Positions 50,679-62,200 of a stretch of DNA of 64,000 nt are shown in pieces. Both the position numbers and the translations under genes were made by a program. The stretch comes from Sycobia sp. Sy_11 (Eukaryota > Arthropoda > Insecta > Hymenoptera > Epichrysomallidae): the NCBI GenBank assembly GCA_018907035.1, contig JACCIC010000053.1, positions 551,501-615,500 on the forward strand. Reading direction: 5' to 3'. Below the pieces are notes generated by a model. It did not search any database. It worked only from the letters and a program-made list of their open reading frames with translations, and was not told the DNA's origin. How positions within the stretch are numbered: position 1 is the first letter of the stretch; each line of letters opens with the position of its first letter.

Positions 50679-50740
50679 ATATAAATATATATATTTGTAA
50701 ATATATCGCCGTGGAGCACTTCAGTGCGAGGAGAGGTGCA
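50679..50740 (+). promoter_or_regulatory. Putative AKR-d promoter and initiator
   Basis: TATATAAATA at about 50677-50686 lies in an AT-alternating tract. CTTCAGTG at 50719-50726 contains TCAGT, the arthropod initiator, 16 bp before ATG 50741. The TATA assignment is loose because the whole tract is TA-rich. This promoter is unlike the GCGATAAA type of the other three genes. Confidence 0.4.
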
Positions 50741-52517
50741 ATGAAGACGTTTCTGGGGATCGTTTGCCTGCTGCTGGCGGCCAATTTGCGGGTGAGCGGG
50801 GCCGTCGTCGACAAGCTGAAGCTGTCCTCCGGACACGAGATCCCGGTCATCGGCTTGGGGACGTCGAGCGTGCGTATGCAATATCGTTTACAAGCTCAAT
50901 GCAGAAATTTGCCACGAATCTTTGCAACTGCCTCGTTCGCATCGAGAATTCGCCACGGAGCCATTCGTAATTTTACGGCAGACTCCATTAGCCGCCAGTC
51001 TGCGTCGATAATCGTGTATTCGTCGTGTCGAAGACGGGCTGTTTTTCTTTTTCTGGATTTTTTTTCTTTTTTTTTTTTGGAAATTTAAGTAAAAATTTTC
51101 ATTTTTAAGCTTAACGGTACATTTTATAAGAATCGCCGGTAAATCGTATATCCTCGCTGTTCGACTACAGTAAACTGCACAATAGTAGCTCGTCCTTTGA
51201 ATAAATCAACGATACTATCGGCCCGTCATTCAATAATTATAATTCGTTTCCCTCGAAATGGGAATCATCGTTGTTTGCAAAGTAGAAAAAAAGAAAGCTT
51301 AAGTGTGAATTTTTATAGACATATCGGTGTACTGGCTTCTATAGGTTTTTCTCAAAGGTGTATGAGAAACAAAGAAATTTGCACATATCTTCTATACATT
51401 GCAACAAAAATACATATAAGAAATAATGTGTATCGGATTACTTAGGTTTAAAGAAATAGTTGCCTAATAATTTTTCTTTTTTTTTTTTTATTTTTCATGC
51501 CGCAATTTTTCAACTGCTATATCGCTAAATTAATTAAATTATATAATGGATATAATTTGATCGGCCAAATTTTCAACTGATAATTTTCTAAATAAATAAA
51601 CTACTCAAAGAATTGTATTTAAAACTTCAAGAATTTTTTTTTAACTATTAATAAATCAATTCAATTTCAATTGATATATAAAGCATGATACATCAATTAT
51701 CATAATAATTCTCATCATAAACGTCCGTAAAAATCAGTTCTTCGATTTATTTAAACGAAAACAATTATTACTGATACATTATCCTATTACCCGACTGTCC
51801 GATAAAAAAAAAAACAAAAATTCAGAATACATTATAATTTATATATAATTACATACAGTGGTAGACTTTCAAGTCGGTAGCTTCCCATTGCTGTCGTATA
51901 ATTTTACACTCGATAATTATGGCAATGCAGGCAGTAGGAGTCGATGGAAAAATGTGTCAATATTCTTTAAAATTACATATCCTTCCGCGTCTCGAGTGTC
52001 GTAAACAATCGCATTATGTCCTAGAAGTCTTGTTTTAGGAGACTTCATTGTTGCCATGAATACACCGACTGACCATTTTACCTTGAAACGGATGACAGTC
52101 GTGTAGTTGCCGAAACACCGGCATACATTATAAATAACAATATCAACTCCTTTACATTGCTATACCTTATCCGTATTTATACAATTATCGCATAAGCGAT
52201 GGATTAAAATCATTAAATTACAATATTTGTACTCAATAATTATATTCATTCTATTATATATACATTGTCCAATGAACAATAATAAAAATTTCTTATATTT
52301 TAAGGGAAACATCGTGGATTGCTGCATAATATATTCAAAAATTCGTGATTTTAACAGGATTATTTTTCAAAAAAATCTTGAGCAATATCGTGTCCTCTGA
52401 CAATATTTGCTACATATGTATATATAAAATCTTTGTAAAATCAAAATGAAATAGAAGATGCTTAATTGCTAATAATTAATAATTAATAACTAATCTGACG
52501 TTGTCTGAAAAATAAGT

Positions 52518-52570
<53 letters not shown>

Positions 52571-55500
52571 GTTTGTTATTATATACTTTAAGTATAGAGA
52601 AAGTTTAATTGGGGAGCAGCGCGTAATCATTTCGCAAAGCATGAATGATTGATAATACTTTTTCGAAACGCAATGGGAATAAGTAAGAATGCAATAATAG
52701 TAAGAAATTTATTTAACTAATTTTTAAACGTTGCAAAAGATAAAGAAATTGTTATACGAAGATATTAAAAAAAAACGGCGACGGAAACGCTATTTTCTCC
52801 CTAGGCATTTTGAACTTTGAGCAGCGCTCTGTCGCAAGCGGCATATATAACTGGTAGAAATTTATCAACCGGGAGTGAAAGAATAATGAAGAAATAATTA
52901 TACAGCTACATAGCAAGTAAAATACTTAGGGAATTATAAATTGATAAAATTTTTAAGATTTTCTTAAAAAAAATATATATATATATACATATATTTCAAT
53001 GATTCTATATATAAAAAATCGCGTATGTATATATGCACATGAAAAGTGTTAACATTGAAATCATACTGAATGCCATTGCGAGAGAATAATAAAATAATAA
53101 ATTTATAATTGTGATTTTTAATTAATTTATTTCATATCTCGCTATTTTGTAATTATTATAAAGAAGTATAACATATAGTTTGATATAATTTTTGTTTTTC
53201 AGATTTTTACCACGTGCCACTAATATATTTAAATCATACTCTCATAGAAAAAAAAACTCTTTATTCGTTTTACTTTTTGTCGTACAATCTTATAATACAC
53301 TCTCGTGCGCGGTAAAATACTTTTTCTGCGATTTCTATGCGGAATTCAACGAAGAAATCCAATGTAAATAAAAGAATCCACAAACGTAAAAAAAAAAATG
53401 AAAAAAACAAATTTCAGTACCGTAATTTTTAATTCTGATGCCGAAAATTGAAGGACAAACTTAACAAAAGCTGGAAAATATCTTGAATGGACCAATTGAA
53501 CAAACCGAAGTGATCGAGAGAATAAAATATGAAAAAATTACTATAAAGAAATCGCGATTTTTAGTTAATTAAGCGGAATATTTAAAATCATTTTTCATTT
53601 GAAATAAAAGGAAATAAAATTTTATAATTATACTTTCATGCGTTAGCTTCTCGATCCCTTCAACTACTATATTTTATTATGTATTGTTAACGAAACAAGG
53701 TATACATCGTTAAATAAATAATTACAACGATAAACCTGTCGCTTTTTTATATGTGTATGGTACATCACGAAGAGGATTTATGCGTTAAATATAATCTTTT
53801 GTTTTTCGATTAAGCAGTAAGATGGCGATGGTGTGTTTCTGACTTGGAAGTCAGTGTATGAAAATATGTAAGAATACATAGGACTGGTCTTTAAAATTGG
53901 TCATTTCTTTTATTTTTGATTTTTTTTTCATACACAACCACTATATATCGGCTCAACGTATTTGTACTACATATTTATTATGATGAAGCAATAGTACGAA
54001 GTTACGCGATTGTTGATTATCGTTGGTTGCAGAAGTCATTGATTTTTTCTTCTGTTAATAATTTTTTTTATTTAATTTTGTTTTTGAATTTTTTACGGTT
54101 TTTTAAGACTTTTTGCCTCGTATTTTTGAAGTAACAGGGTACTTTTTCAAGGTAATAAAAAAATTCGATTATTTGAAAAAATTACAGTGGTGCTATATCC
54201 TTTATAACATTTTACTGTATAATTTGATTGTACTGTATAATTATAATTAATTATGAATACTGTAATTGGTTAAGTTAATTTTGCTTTTTAATCAGAATAT
54301 AAGTTTTAAGCCATTGAAATTCAATACTCTAATCAATGATAATGAAAGAAGTCTTATGTAGAGGTTCATTTATGTTAATTAAGGTATTATTAAATAATTA
54401 TCGTTCAAGGAATTATTAATAAGAAATTAGAAATTAAATTGATTAACAATTTCATTTGTAATTTACACGAATACCTACTAGATCAACCAAATAATCATTG
54501 ATTAACGAAAAAAAAAAAAAAAAAAAATTTATTCAAATTTACAATAAAGCTCAAACTTACATTGTCAAGATTATTTTCCGCGCGATACGCTCGCCTAACG
54601 CATCGCAATAAAATTTATTAGAATAAGGTATATATCAACGCCAAATGACTAACAAATCATTATGTATTGCAGATCGTTATTACTGATATCGATAAAGCCA
54701 TAACCAGCGCGCTTGATAACGGATACAGGCACATAGACACGGCTTACTCTTACGGCAATGAAGCAGCGATCGGCAAAAGTTTAAAAAAATTTTTCGACAA
54801 GGGCGGAAAGCGAGAAGATCTCTTCGTTACATCTAAGGTACTTGATTATAAATTTATTATATTATAAACGATTTTGCATAAATTCAACTATCTGCTGTTT
54901 CTAACTTAATTTTCAATCGCGATGTAGCTTTCAGTTCAGCTTATATGTGTATTTAATAATGGGCAAACATATTATTTCAGTTACCTTCCCAAGGCAATAA
55001 AGCCGAAAAAGTTGACAAATACATAAAGCAATCATTGGAAGATTTGGGTTTGGATTATGTCGACATGTATTTAATACACACGCCATTCGGCGTCAAAGAG
55101 GGAAGTTTGGACGTGAAGGAAGGAAATGGCGTGGAAGCGTTGGAAGTTGTAGACCACACCGCACTCTGGAAGGTATAGGAACATAAGTTTTTTTTTTTTT
55201 TATATCGTATGATTATATGTCTGTATTAAATCATCCGAAATTATTCAATCCCCTAAAATCTCCGGACAGGCAATGGAAAGGCAGGTGAAAGCCGGTCGAG
55301 CTAAGTCTATCGGCCTGAGTAATTTCAACGAATCGCAAGTCCTGAACGTTTACAACAATGCGGAAATCAAACCCAGCAATTTACAGGTAGGAAAAGAAAA
55401 GCTTTATTTGCGCTTTATTGACATGCGCGTAGATCGTGTAGATTTCAAAAATGTATTATTATTTCCTCATAATATTTTTAAATTTATGCAATTATTAAAC

Positions 55501-57590
55501 TGCATAGTAAAGATGATAAGAAGCTTAATAAATTAAAATTTGCAAAGGTGAATTGGTCTATCGTGAGGTTTATTATCGCTTATTCTTTGGCAGTTTATTG
55601 AGGTTTTCAAAATATGATCGTGCAACACTGTATACTAATATAACTTGAAATTCGCTGAAAAATAATTTTATATACACAATGTACACACACACACACACAT
55701 ATATATATTCACTGTCTGAAAAGAAATAATGAAAAAATTGATTTATAACAACATCCAAAACGATATATGAGCGATTAAAATATGGCTTAAAAGCTTTTAT
55801 CGTCTTATATTCTCATTTGACAAAATTTATTATTTTGCAGCGTCTTTACTATAATAAAATAAAGCAGGTAAAAATAAAAGAAAAATTACGACTAATTTTA
55901 TGAGTATTTTAAAAAAGAATCTTTTGTTTTTCGAAATTACAGTTTTGAAAAAATTGAAGTGGTAAGAAAACTTTTAGAAACTTTTTATAATATGTTTTTT
56001 TCCAACAACTGGCCTTATTATTCATAAAAAAATGTTTTTTAATTCAAATAATCTTTACTGCCTGAAGAAGTGACATAAGTTTTTTTTTTGAGCGAAGATA
56101 GCAAAAAATAGTTATAACGAGTCTCGTATATACATATATATAAAGAAGCAAAAAAGTTGCTTTTAAATGAGCAAAAATACTCAATACTGGTTCATTTGAA
56201 ACAAAGACCGAGCGAGGTTAGCTAAATAGTAATAAGTCATTTTTAAGGCAGTAACGCGTGTTAAAAGTGAAAGTTTGTTTTTTTTTTTCAATTTCAATCA
56301 ACGATGTTTTAAATAGAAAAACTTTACTCGAATACTCATTTTATCGAGAGAGATCATAGATTATTGTACACTGAGAAAAAAAAATATCTGTTATCAAGTA
56401 AATATTTTCTTGTTTTGTACCAAGTAAATTATTTTCTTAAATTGAGAAAGCATCTTCTTAAATCAAGGAAGTATTTACTTAATACAAGAAGAATTCACTT
56501 GAATCAAACGACGTACTCTTAAATCTAGTGAATATTTTCTTAATTTAAGAAAATGATTTACTTGGTACAAAACAAGTAAATATTTACTTGATATCGGAAA
56601 ATAGTTTTTTCAGTGTACAATGACGTAAAAATTTATAGTATACTTTGCCATAAATTCAGTTCCTTTTGTCATTTTGTCGTTGTTCTTTATCCACCAACAA
56701 TCAAGATACCTTTAATTTTTAAGCCAATTGTCATCTGGATAATTTTGTAAAATCACGTCTTGTCGTAAGATTATCTTTAATTTTGGACACGTATCCTACA
56801 GAAGAGCATATCTGAATTCGTTAATAAAATAGTCTATTACGGGCGATACATTTTGAAAACGTATTCGATGAAAAATTCGATATTTCAATATCATCAGATT
56901 CACAAAATATTAGTATATGTAGCTAAAATTGTATCGGCATTTTTATTTGTACAATGATCCTTGTTCAACGTCATCTTTCCATCGAATTCTCAATTAAATT
57001 TTGCAATCCCAGAATAAATGCCGTTACTCGTGCCCTCTGTAATCGACAGGTGGAGTCGCACGCCTACTTGCAGCAAAAGAAGCTCCGGGACTTCTGCAAG
57101 GATCACGGCATCGTGATGACCGCTTACGCGCCGCTCGGCTCGCAGAGCACCCGGGCGAATCTGTACGCGGGCACGGAAAAGAATCTGTCGCCCCTGGTCG
57201 ATCAGCCCCTGATCAAGCAGTTGGCCCAAAAATACAACAAGTCGCCGAGTCAAATTTTATTGAAACACACTGTTCAGGACGGCCTGGTCGCAATACCAAA
57301 GAGCTCGAACGCCGACAGGCAGAGGAGCAACATCGGCCTCTTCGACTTCAAGCTGACCGACGACGAGATGCAAAAGATCCGAGAGCTGGACCAGGGCGAG
57401 AAGGGCCGCGTGTTCGACTTTACCCAATTTTATCAAGGGTGAGTAAATTATTGTCTGAATTTATAATAAAAATTAATTAACAATTTAATTGTAATGTAGA
57501 TACGTAGCATTATTCTTTAAACACGATTCTTGTATTTTAAATTTTAGGCTGGACAAGCATCCGCAGAATCCATTTGGAGGAAAAATGTAA
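50741..57590 (+). CDS. Secreted-type aldo-keto reductase AKR-d, 6 exons
   Basis: Exons 50741..50869, 54673..54837, 54981..55172, 55270..55386, 57050..57438 and 57548..57590 give 344 aa. The first exon encodes a signal peptide (MKTFLGIVCLLLAANLRVSG) followed directly by the barrel: GHEIPVIGLGT, Asp and Tyr in HIDTAYSYGNEAAIG, Lys in LFVTSK, His in YLIHTPFG, SNFNE, AYAPLGS and IPKSSNADRQRS. It is the most divergent copy. The loop after the tetrad His is 4 residues shorter than in the others. The conserved Trp of GLGTW is replaced by Ser at the exon 1 end (GLGTSS). Intron 1 is 3.8 kb and intron 4 holds a MITE. Exon 5 is GC-rich. It is probably the oldest branch of the cluster. Substrate unknown. 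Confidence 0.87.
50870..54672. other. Intron 1 of AKR-d
   Basis: A 3.8-kb AT-rich intron with an (AT)n tract at 52522-52568. No gene or transposon recognised. Confidence 0.6.
52522..52568. repeat. (AT)n microsatellite
   Basis: About 23 AT units in AKR-d intron 1. Confidence 0.95.
55387..57049. other. Intron 4 of AKR-d
   Basis: A 1.66-kb intron; its only recognised content is the palindromic MITE at 56364-56620 and a short CA run at 55682-55699. Confidence 0.7.
56364..56620. mobile_element. Palindromic MITE
   Basis: A 257-bp element whose halves are long imperfect inverted repeats. Left: TTGTACACTGAGAAAAA...ATCAAGTAAATATTTTCTTG, then TTTTGTACCAAGTAAAT. Right, on the other strand: TTGTACACTGAAAAAA...ATCAAGTAAATATTTACTTG, then the same TTTTGTACCAAGTAAAT. 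Arms are about 85 bp or more. No coding capacity. Target duplication unclear (possibly AT). Terminal CACTG suggests a DNA transposon derivative, but I do not assign a superfamily. Confidence 0.8.
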
Positions 57591-58459
57591 AAAGAAAATG
57601 TAAACGACGGGATTATATGTACAGTATTATGAAATGATAACATTTTATACAAGCCATCAGTTATATTTTATAATGATAGAAATTACTTTTTTGTAAATTA
57701 ACATTTTCATAACAGTATCGATTTATTTTTAATCATCGTACTCACAAACATGAAAAACTAAAAAAAAAATATATAATTGAATATATCGTCATGAAATGTA
57801 CTGAACTGCGATTGTTTTTTTTTATTTTATTGCAGTTTCTTAATGAATTTTCTATTATTTTTGTCTTTATAAAAAAAATATATATATATCATGAATAAAC
57901 GTATTGTATTTATCAAATTTTCCTAACAATATATTCCGTCCATCTATCCAAGGTCATTCATCCGCCGAAACACCTTCTTTCTGAGCTCATACGAATTTAT
58001 CCTTCTTAGCCCAATTGAATAATGCGTCATAATTTAATTTCTGCATTATTTGAAAAAAAAATGTTCCATAAAATTTTATTAAACCAAGGAGTGAGAGAAG
58101 TTTCTCGACGCTGACTGGTCACCATATATCATACACGATAGCTTTCCGCTTTTAATTTTCGCAAGCCTATTTTATCGTTTACAAAACGTTTATAGGAATA
58201 TGGATTCAACTAATAAACATCCAAGTGTTCTCAGTCTTCTACCTCTGTATCTATATTATCCACTTTAAGTTTTTTTTTGTAAGTTTTTTACTCGTAATAA
58301 TTGGCAAATTGGATGATTCTGTGCGTTCATGGAAAGTAAAGTATAATAAATTCACAGACATGGAAGACGTAAAGCTCCAAGAACAACATCGTACGGGAAA
58401 GTTGTGTACAAGTCACAGTGTAATCGAGTAATATTGACTGCCAGAAGCATCAGAAATTT

Positions 58460-58503
<44 letters not shown>

Positions 58504-58937
58504 AGCATTAGTACGTGATACGGTTGGACTCTACATCAATAAAAAAATGCCTTCTTCGCAGAAAAGAGTCCAAACAGATAATTGTGAGGCACCGTACTTT
58601 GTATATACGTATAACGAACGAGATGCTTTTGATAATATTATTCAAGCATTTGGTTCCCTTTTTAGTTTGGCACTAAATTCCCTTTCACTCTGGCCATATC
58701 CAGTGATAGAAATTCCGATTACGATAAACCACCTAAAATTCGATAGCCGTATACATTTTAGTGGTACGAGCACCGAATTTGTCAGTTCCAGGACTTCTAC
58801 TTACATTTGAGAGTCTGAAGCAATGGCTATAAGCGCTTGTCCAGTTCAAACAATGGTCGCGGCGAATACTGCGTAAGATCGTTCAGGGCCAATCGGGCTT
58901 GATTATATATATATATTTCATAAATAATTTTTCTATG
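57591..58937. other. Spacer after AKR-d
   Basis: AT-rich, with a (CT)n tract at 58464-58498. Two + strand open frames of 68 and 87 codons (58225-58431, 58547-58810) are not recognised and look non-coding. Confidence 0.55.
58464..58498. repeat. (CT)n microsatellite
   Basis: About 17 CT units. Confidence 0.95.
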
Positions 58938-58939
58938 TA

Positions 58940-60229
58940 TGAGGAGGCGAATTTAGTTTCCGACCTTCACGTTTAGATGGCGATATAAGTAGTACAAAAG
59001 TCAGATGTGTCGGACCTAGTACTTATTTTTTAGTTTTGGCATTTACCAATAAAATTCAGTTAACAGGCGCTATCATTTGTGTAAACATTATAATTTTTTG
59101 ATCAGTGAAAAATGAATAATGATAAATCATTTTTTCGATATCTCCTTTTGCACTATTTTGATTTGAAAAAAAGTGTATCAGAAACTTATCGATTGCTTCA
59201 AGAATGTTATCGTGAATAATCTCCATTGTTTACAACATGTAAAGAACGGTTTCAGCGGTTTAGAAATGGAGATACTGATATTAATGATAAAGAACGTTCT
59301 CGACAACCGAAGAAGTTTGAACATAGTGAATTGCAAGAATTATTAGACAAAAACTCCGCTCAAACGCAGAAAGAACTCGTCAATAAGTTAGGAGTCAGTG
59401 ACAGAGCAGCTAGAAAACGTTTAAATGCGATGGGAAAGATTTATAAAGAAGAAAAAGGAATGCCACACGATTTGACCGAAAGTGCCATTATGAATCGATA
59501 CCAGATCGCACTATCTTTGCTTGCCAGGCAAAAAAGAAGACTTTTCTTTGGCGTATTATGACTGGTGATGAAAAATGGATCTACTATGACAATTCCAAAT
59601 GCAAAAAGTAATGGATGGGCCCAGGCCAACCGTCCACATCGACACCAAAACGGAACATCCACGGCCAGAAGGTATTGCTATACAATTGGTGGGACCAACA
59701 GGGTGTGTTCTACTACGAGCTGCTAAAACCGAAGGAAACCGTCCCTGCTGAGGTATACAAACGTTAACTGAATAATTTGCAATAGAAATTTATCGAGCAT
59801 AGATCAGCAATCGCGAGTAATAGGCGCAAAGTCATTCTCTTGCATGATAACGCTCAGCCACATGTTGGGAAAGCCGTCAAATACATTCTCTTGGAGCTTG
59901 AATGGAAAGTGTTGCTGCACCGAGACAGACAAAGCGCAGTTCTCGCCAGACATAGCGCCTTCTGATTACCACCTATTAAGGACGATGCAGCACGACCTCG
60001 TTGATACGCACTTCTGACATGTTCAAGAAGTGCGAGAATTGGTGGAGGATTGGATCGCCTCGAAACCACCACCGTTCTTTCGCTAAGGTATCGCCATATT
60101 GCCAGAAAGATGGGAAACAGCAGTAGAAAATGACGGAAAATATTTTGATTTAGCTAACGTATATCCATTTTCCATCATAAATGTTTTTTTTTCCGCGAAA
60201 AAAGGTCGGAAACTAAGTTCGCCTCCTAA
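58940..60229 (+). mobile_element. mariner element B, full length, inactive
   Basis: Inverted repeats T[G/T]AGGAGGCGAA followed by [C/T]TTAGTTTCCGACCTT at both ends, flanked by TA (58938-58939 and 60230-60231); 1290 bp, normal for mariner. The + strand transposase starts at ATG 59112 (MNNDKSFFRYLLLHYF) and has a stop at codon 36. It is then open from about 59218 (FTTCKERFQRFRNGD, ...GVSDRAARKRLNAMG), shifts frame near 59560, and shows MTGDEKWIYYDN (first Asp) and LLHDNAQPHVG (second Asp). It shares its 3' third with the chimera at 18.2-18.5 kb. Confidence 0.88.
59112..60137 (+). pseudogene. mariner B transposase pseudogene
   Basis: DD34D transposase with at least one nonsense codon (TAA near 59217) and one or more frameshifts; both catalytic aspartate blocks are still readable. 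Confidence 0.82.
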
Positions 60230-60231
60230 TA

Positions 60232-60719
60232 TATTGCACTTCTATAATATATTAGTGATCCTTTAAGGAACAATGGCAATAAGCCCAGCCATGTTGTATC
60301 AAAAGTAGTAATAGTAGTAATACTAATAGTAGTAATAATAGTCACTTTGACGTCTGATAAGAACTTTGCGCCTCCCTACCCCAAAAGACCAATAAAGCTG
60401 AGCTAGCTGTGATGTCTAGCCTATAGACTGCTATAGAGCTGCCTACGTAGCGCGTAACCAGAGCCTCTTTGCATCTATATTCGGATATTTGTGCTGATCT
60501 TGGGAAAAGCTTAATTTTCACATTTCTCAAAACAGAAACGACAATCAGGGTGAGCAGGAGATCAATTTTGTTGTTATGCTAACTAGTCCTTTTAAGATAT
60601 CTTTAATAAACAGAAGCACTGTCCTCTTAAATTTGTATATCTGTTCTCTTAATGTTTATAGATAACCGCATCTTAACTTCACTAGAACCTTGCTGTGCAT
60701 TCTACATCAATTAATTTTA
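60232..60719. other. Spacer with (AGTAAT)-type repeat
   Basis: Contains a trinucleotide AGT/AAT run at about 60306-60340; no gene recognised. Confidence 0.6.
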
Positions 60720-61315
60720 TAAAATCAGTCTGCGCTCATTGAAATTCTTATCGATAGCGTATCTAGAGATGCCGATCACGGTTTCGTGTTCTATGATGAA
60801 GCTTGCAGAACCATCTAAGTCACAGCTCCTCGTCGCACAAGAGACAGCGTTTTATGGGACGTATGGATTTATTTCTATGCAACTGGAAAATTTCTCTCTG
60901 GCGCTGCTTATTTAATAGCCAATTTGTCTGTTTTCATTCCTTAATCCCATAAAATTTTTAATTCTTTGAGCTGCGTCGGTAGTTTCCGTTGTTATTGTCA
61001 ATTCTATAGTTCCCATACCGAGTAATATCTCTAAAGCCACAATCGCCGAACATTTTATTTTATAGCCCCAGTGATACTCCTCAGTACGAATCGACTGAGC
61101 GTTTCCAAATGTTCCTCGGCGGTATATGCAACGTCATTTTTGGTCACCGAACCAGTATCGCATATATCAATCTGCGATCTGAGCTTCTATCAATGGCCCT
61201 TCTGTAAAGCCATAAAGCCAATGTGATCTTACTGGACTGTTATTGCTGATAATGTTTCCAGTTCAGTTTGCAATCTAAGATAACAAGGATATCTTGATTC
61301 TCTAGCTTGATTGAA
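60720..61315 (-). mobile_element. LINE ORF2 relic (Jockey/R1-like)
   Basis: The minus strand reads, from 61315 down, NQDILVILDCKLNWK, then ALWLYRRAIDR, later LSRFVLRSITGAIK and ALEILLGMGTIELTI. This order (LG..LD.KL.W, W..RR..G, ITGA..T.P..ALE.LL.L.PL) is that of the region between reverse transcriptase and RNase H in arthropod LINEs. Stops and shifts show it is dead. Clade assignment is tentative. Confidence 0.55.
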
Positions 61316-62200
61316 ACTGCTTAATTACTACCTCCTGAGAAGCTGTTTCCCGGGATCCATACATTTATGTTTTTTTTTATATTACACTGATTTAATTGCA
61401 TTTGAATTTTAAATATTCTTAAACTATCCATGCCTAGCGGGATCAAAAAGCGAGAAAGTCGCGTGGGTGCGTGGATGATAGATAGAAAGCGCACAAGAAA
61501 TAGTGCGCTCTTAACACTCACGTAACAGTTTTTGTGGCAGAGATTAATCAGTTATAACTTTTATAGACTGCCTTTGCGGAAAAGTGCAAATTCTTTATTA
61601 TTTGAGATATTTTCGTTCGCTATTTTAAAACAGAACAAAAAGTAGTTCTGAAAAAATTTGAGATGAAAGTGTACGTGCCAAATTTGGAAAAAATAAAAAC
61701 TGTCTGCTTTTCCAGATATTTAGATGACCCGCTTGAGATGAAATTATTGCTATATAATTAAAAACCCAGACTAGTTTTATTTTTATTTACTGTCTAATCT
61801 GTAAAATTTGACTTCGACAGACCGTTAATTATCTATAATAAATTTTTAATAATAAAATCGTAAATCATAATTTGCGAGGTCATAGTAAAGATATTAAATA
61901 CATTAACAATGCTTATTTGATAAAAAAATTTATTCTGAAAAATTTCATAAACAAATATTTTATATTTTGATTTTAATTAAAAAAATCGTAAATTATAATT
62001 TACGAGGTCATGGTAAAGATATTAAATACATTAAAAAAGTTTATTTGATAAAAAATTTTATTTTGAAAAATTTCATAAAAAAATATTTTTTAATATTTAT
62101 CTTAATTAACAATACTATTCATTATTAATATCTATATAATTATAGTATTATTAGTACATAATTAATAAAAAATGACTATAAAAAAAGTTTTGCCAATCTT
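61316..62200. other. Spacer 3' of MCM5
   Basis: AT-rich; holds the 128-bp tandem duplication (61850-62107) just beyond the MCM5 stop codon. Nothing else recognised. Confidence 0.6.
61850..62107. repeat. Tandem duplication, 128-bp period, 2 copies
   Basis: AATCGTAAATCATAATTTGC at 61856 and AATCGTAAATTATAATTTAC at 61984 start two near-identical units that share GAGGTCAT[A/G]GTAAAGATATT and TTGAAAAATTTCATAAA-type stretches. Confidence 0.88.

Noticed and set aside
49773..50700. Several overlapping open frames of 60-150 codons on both strands
   Set aside because: They come from GC-rich, stop-poor simple sequence and read as runs of His-Thr, Arg-Ala or Tyr-Ile repeats; no domain and no consistent splice signals.
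56361..56625. The repeated AAGTAAAT/ATTTACTT words as a CRISPR-like array
   Set aside because: They are the arms of a single palindromic MITE, not regularly spaced direct repeats with unique spacers.
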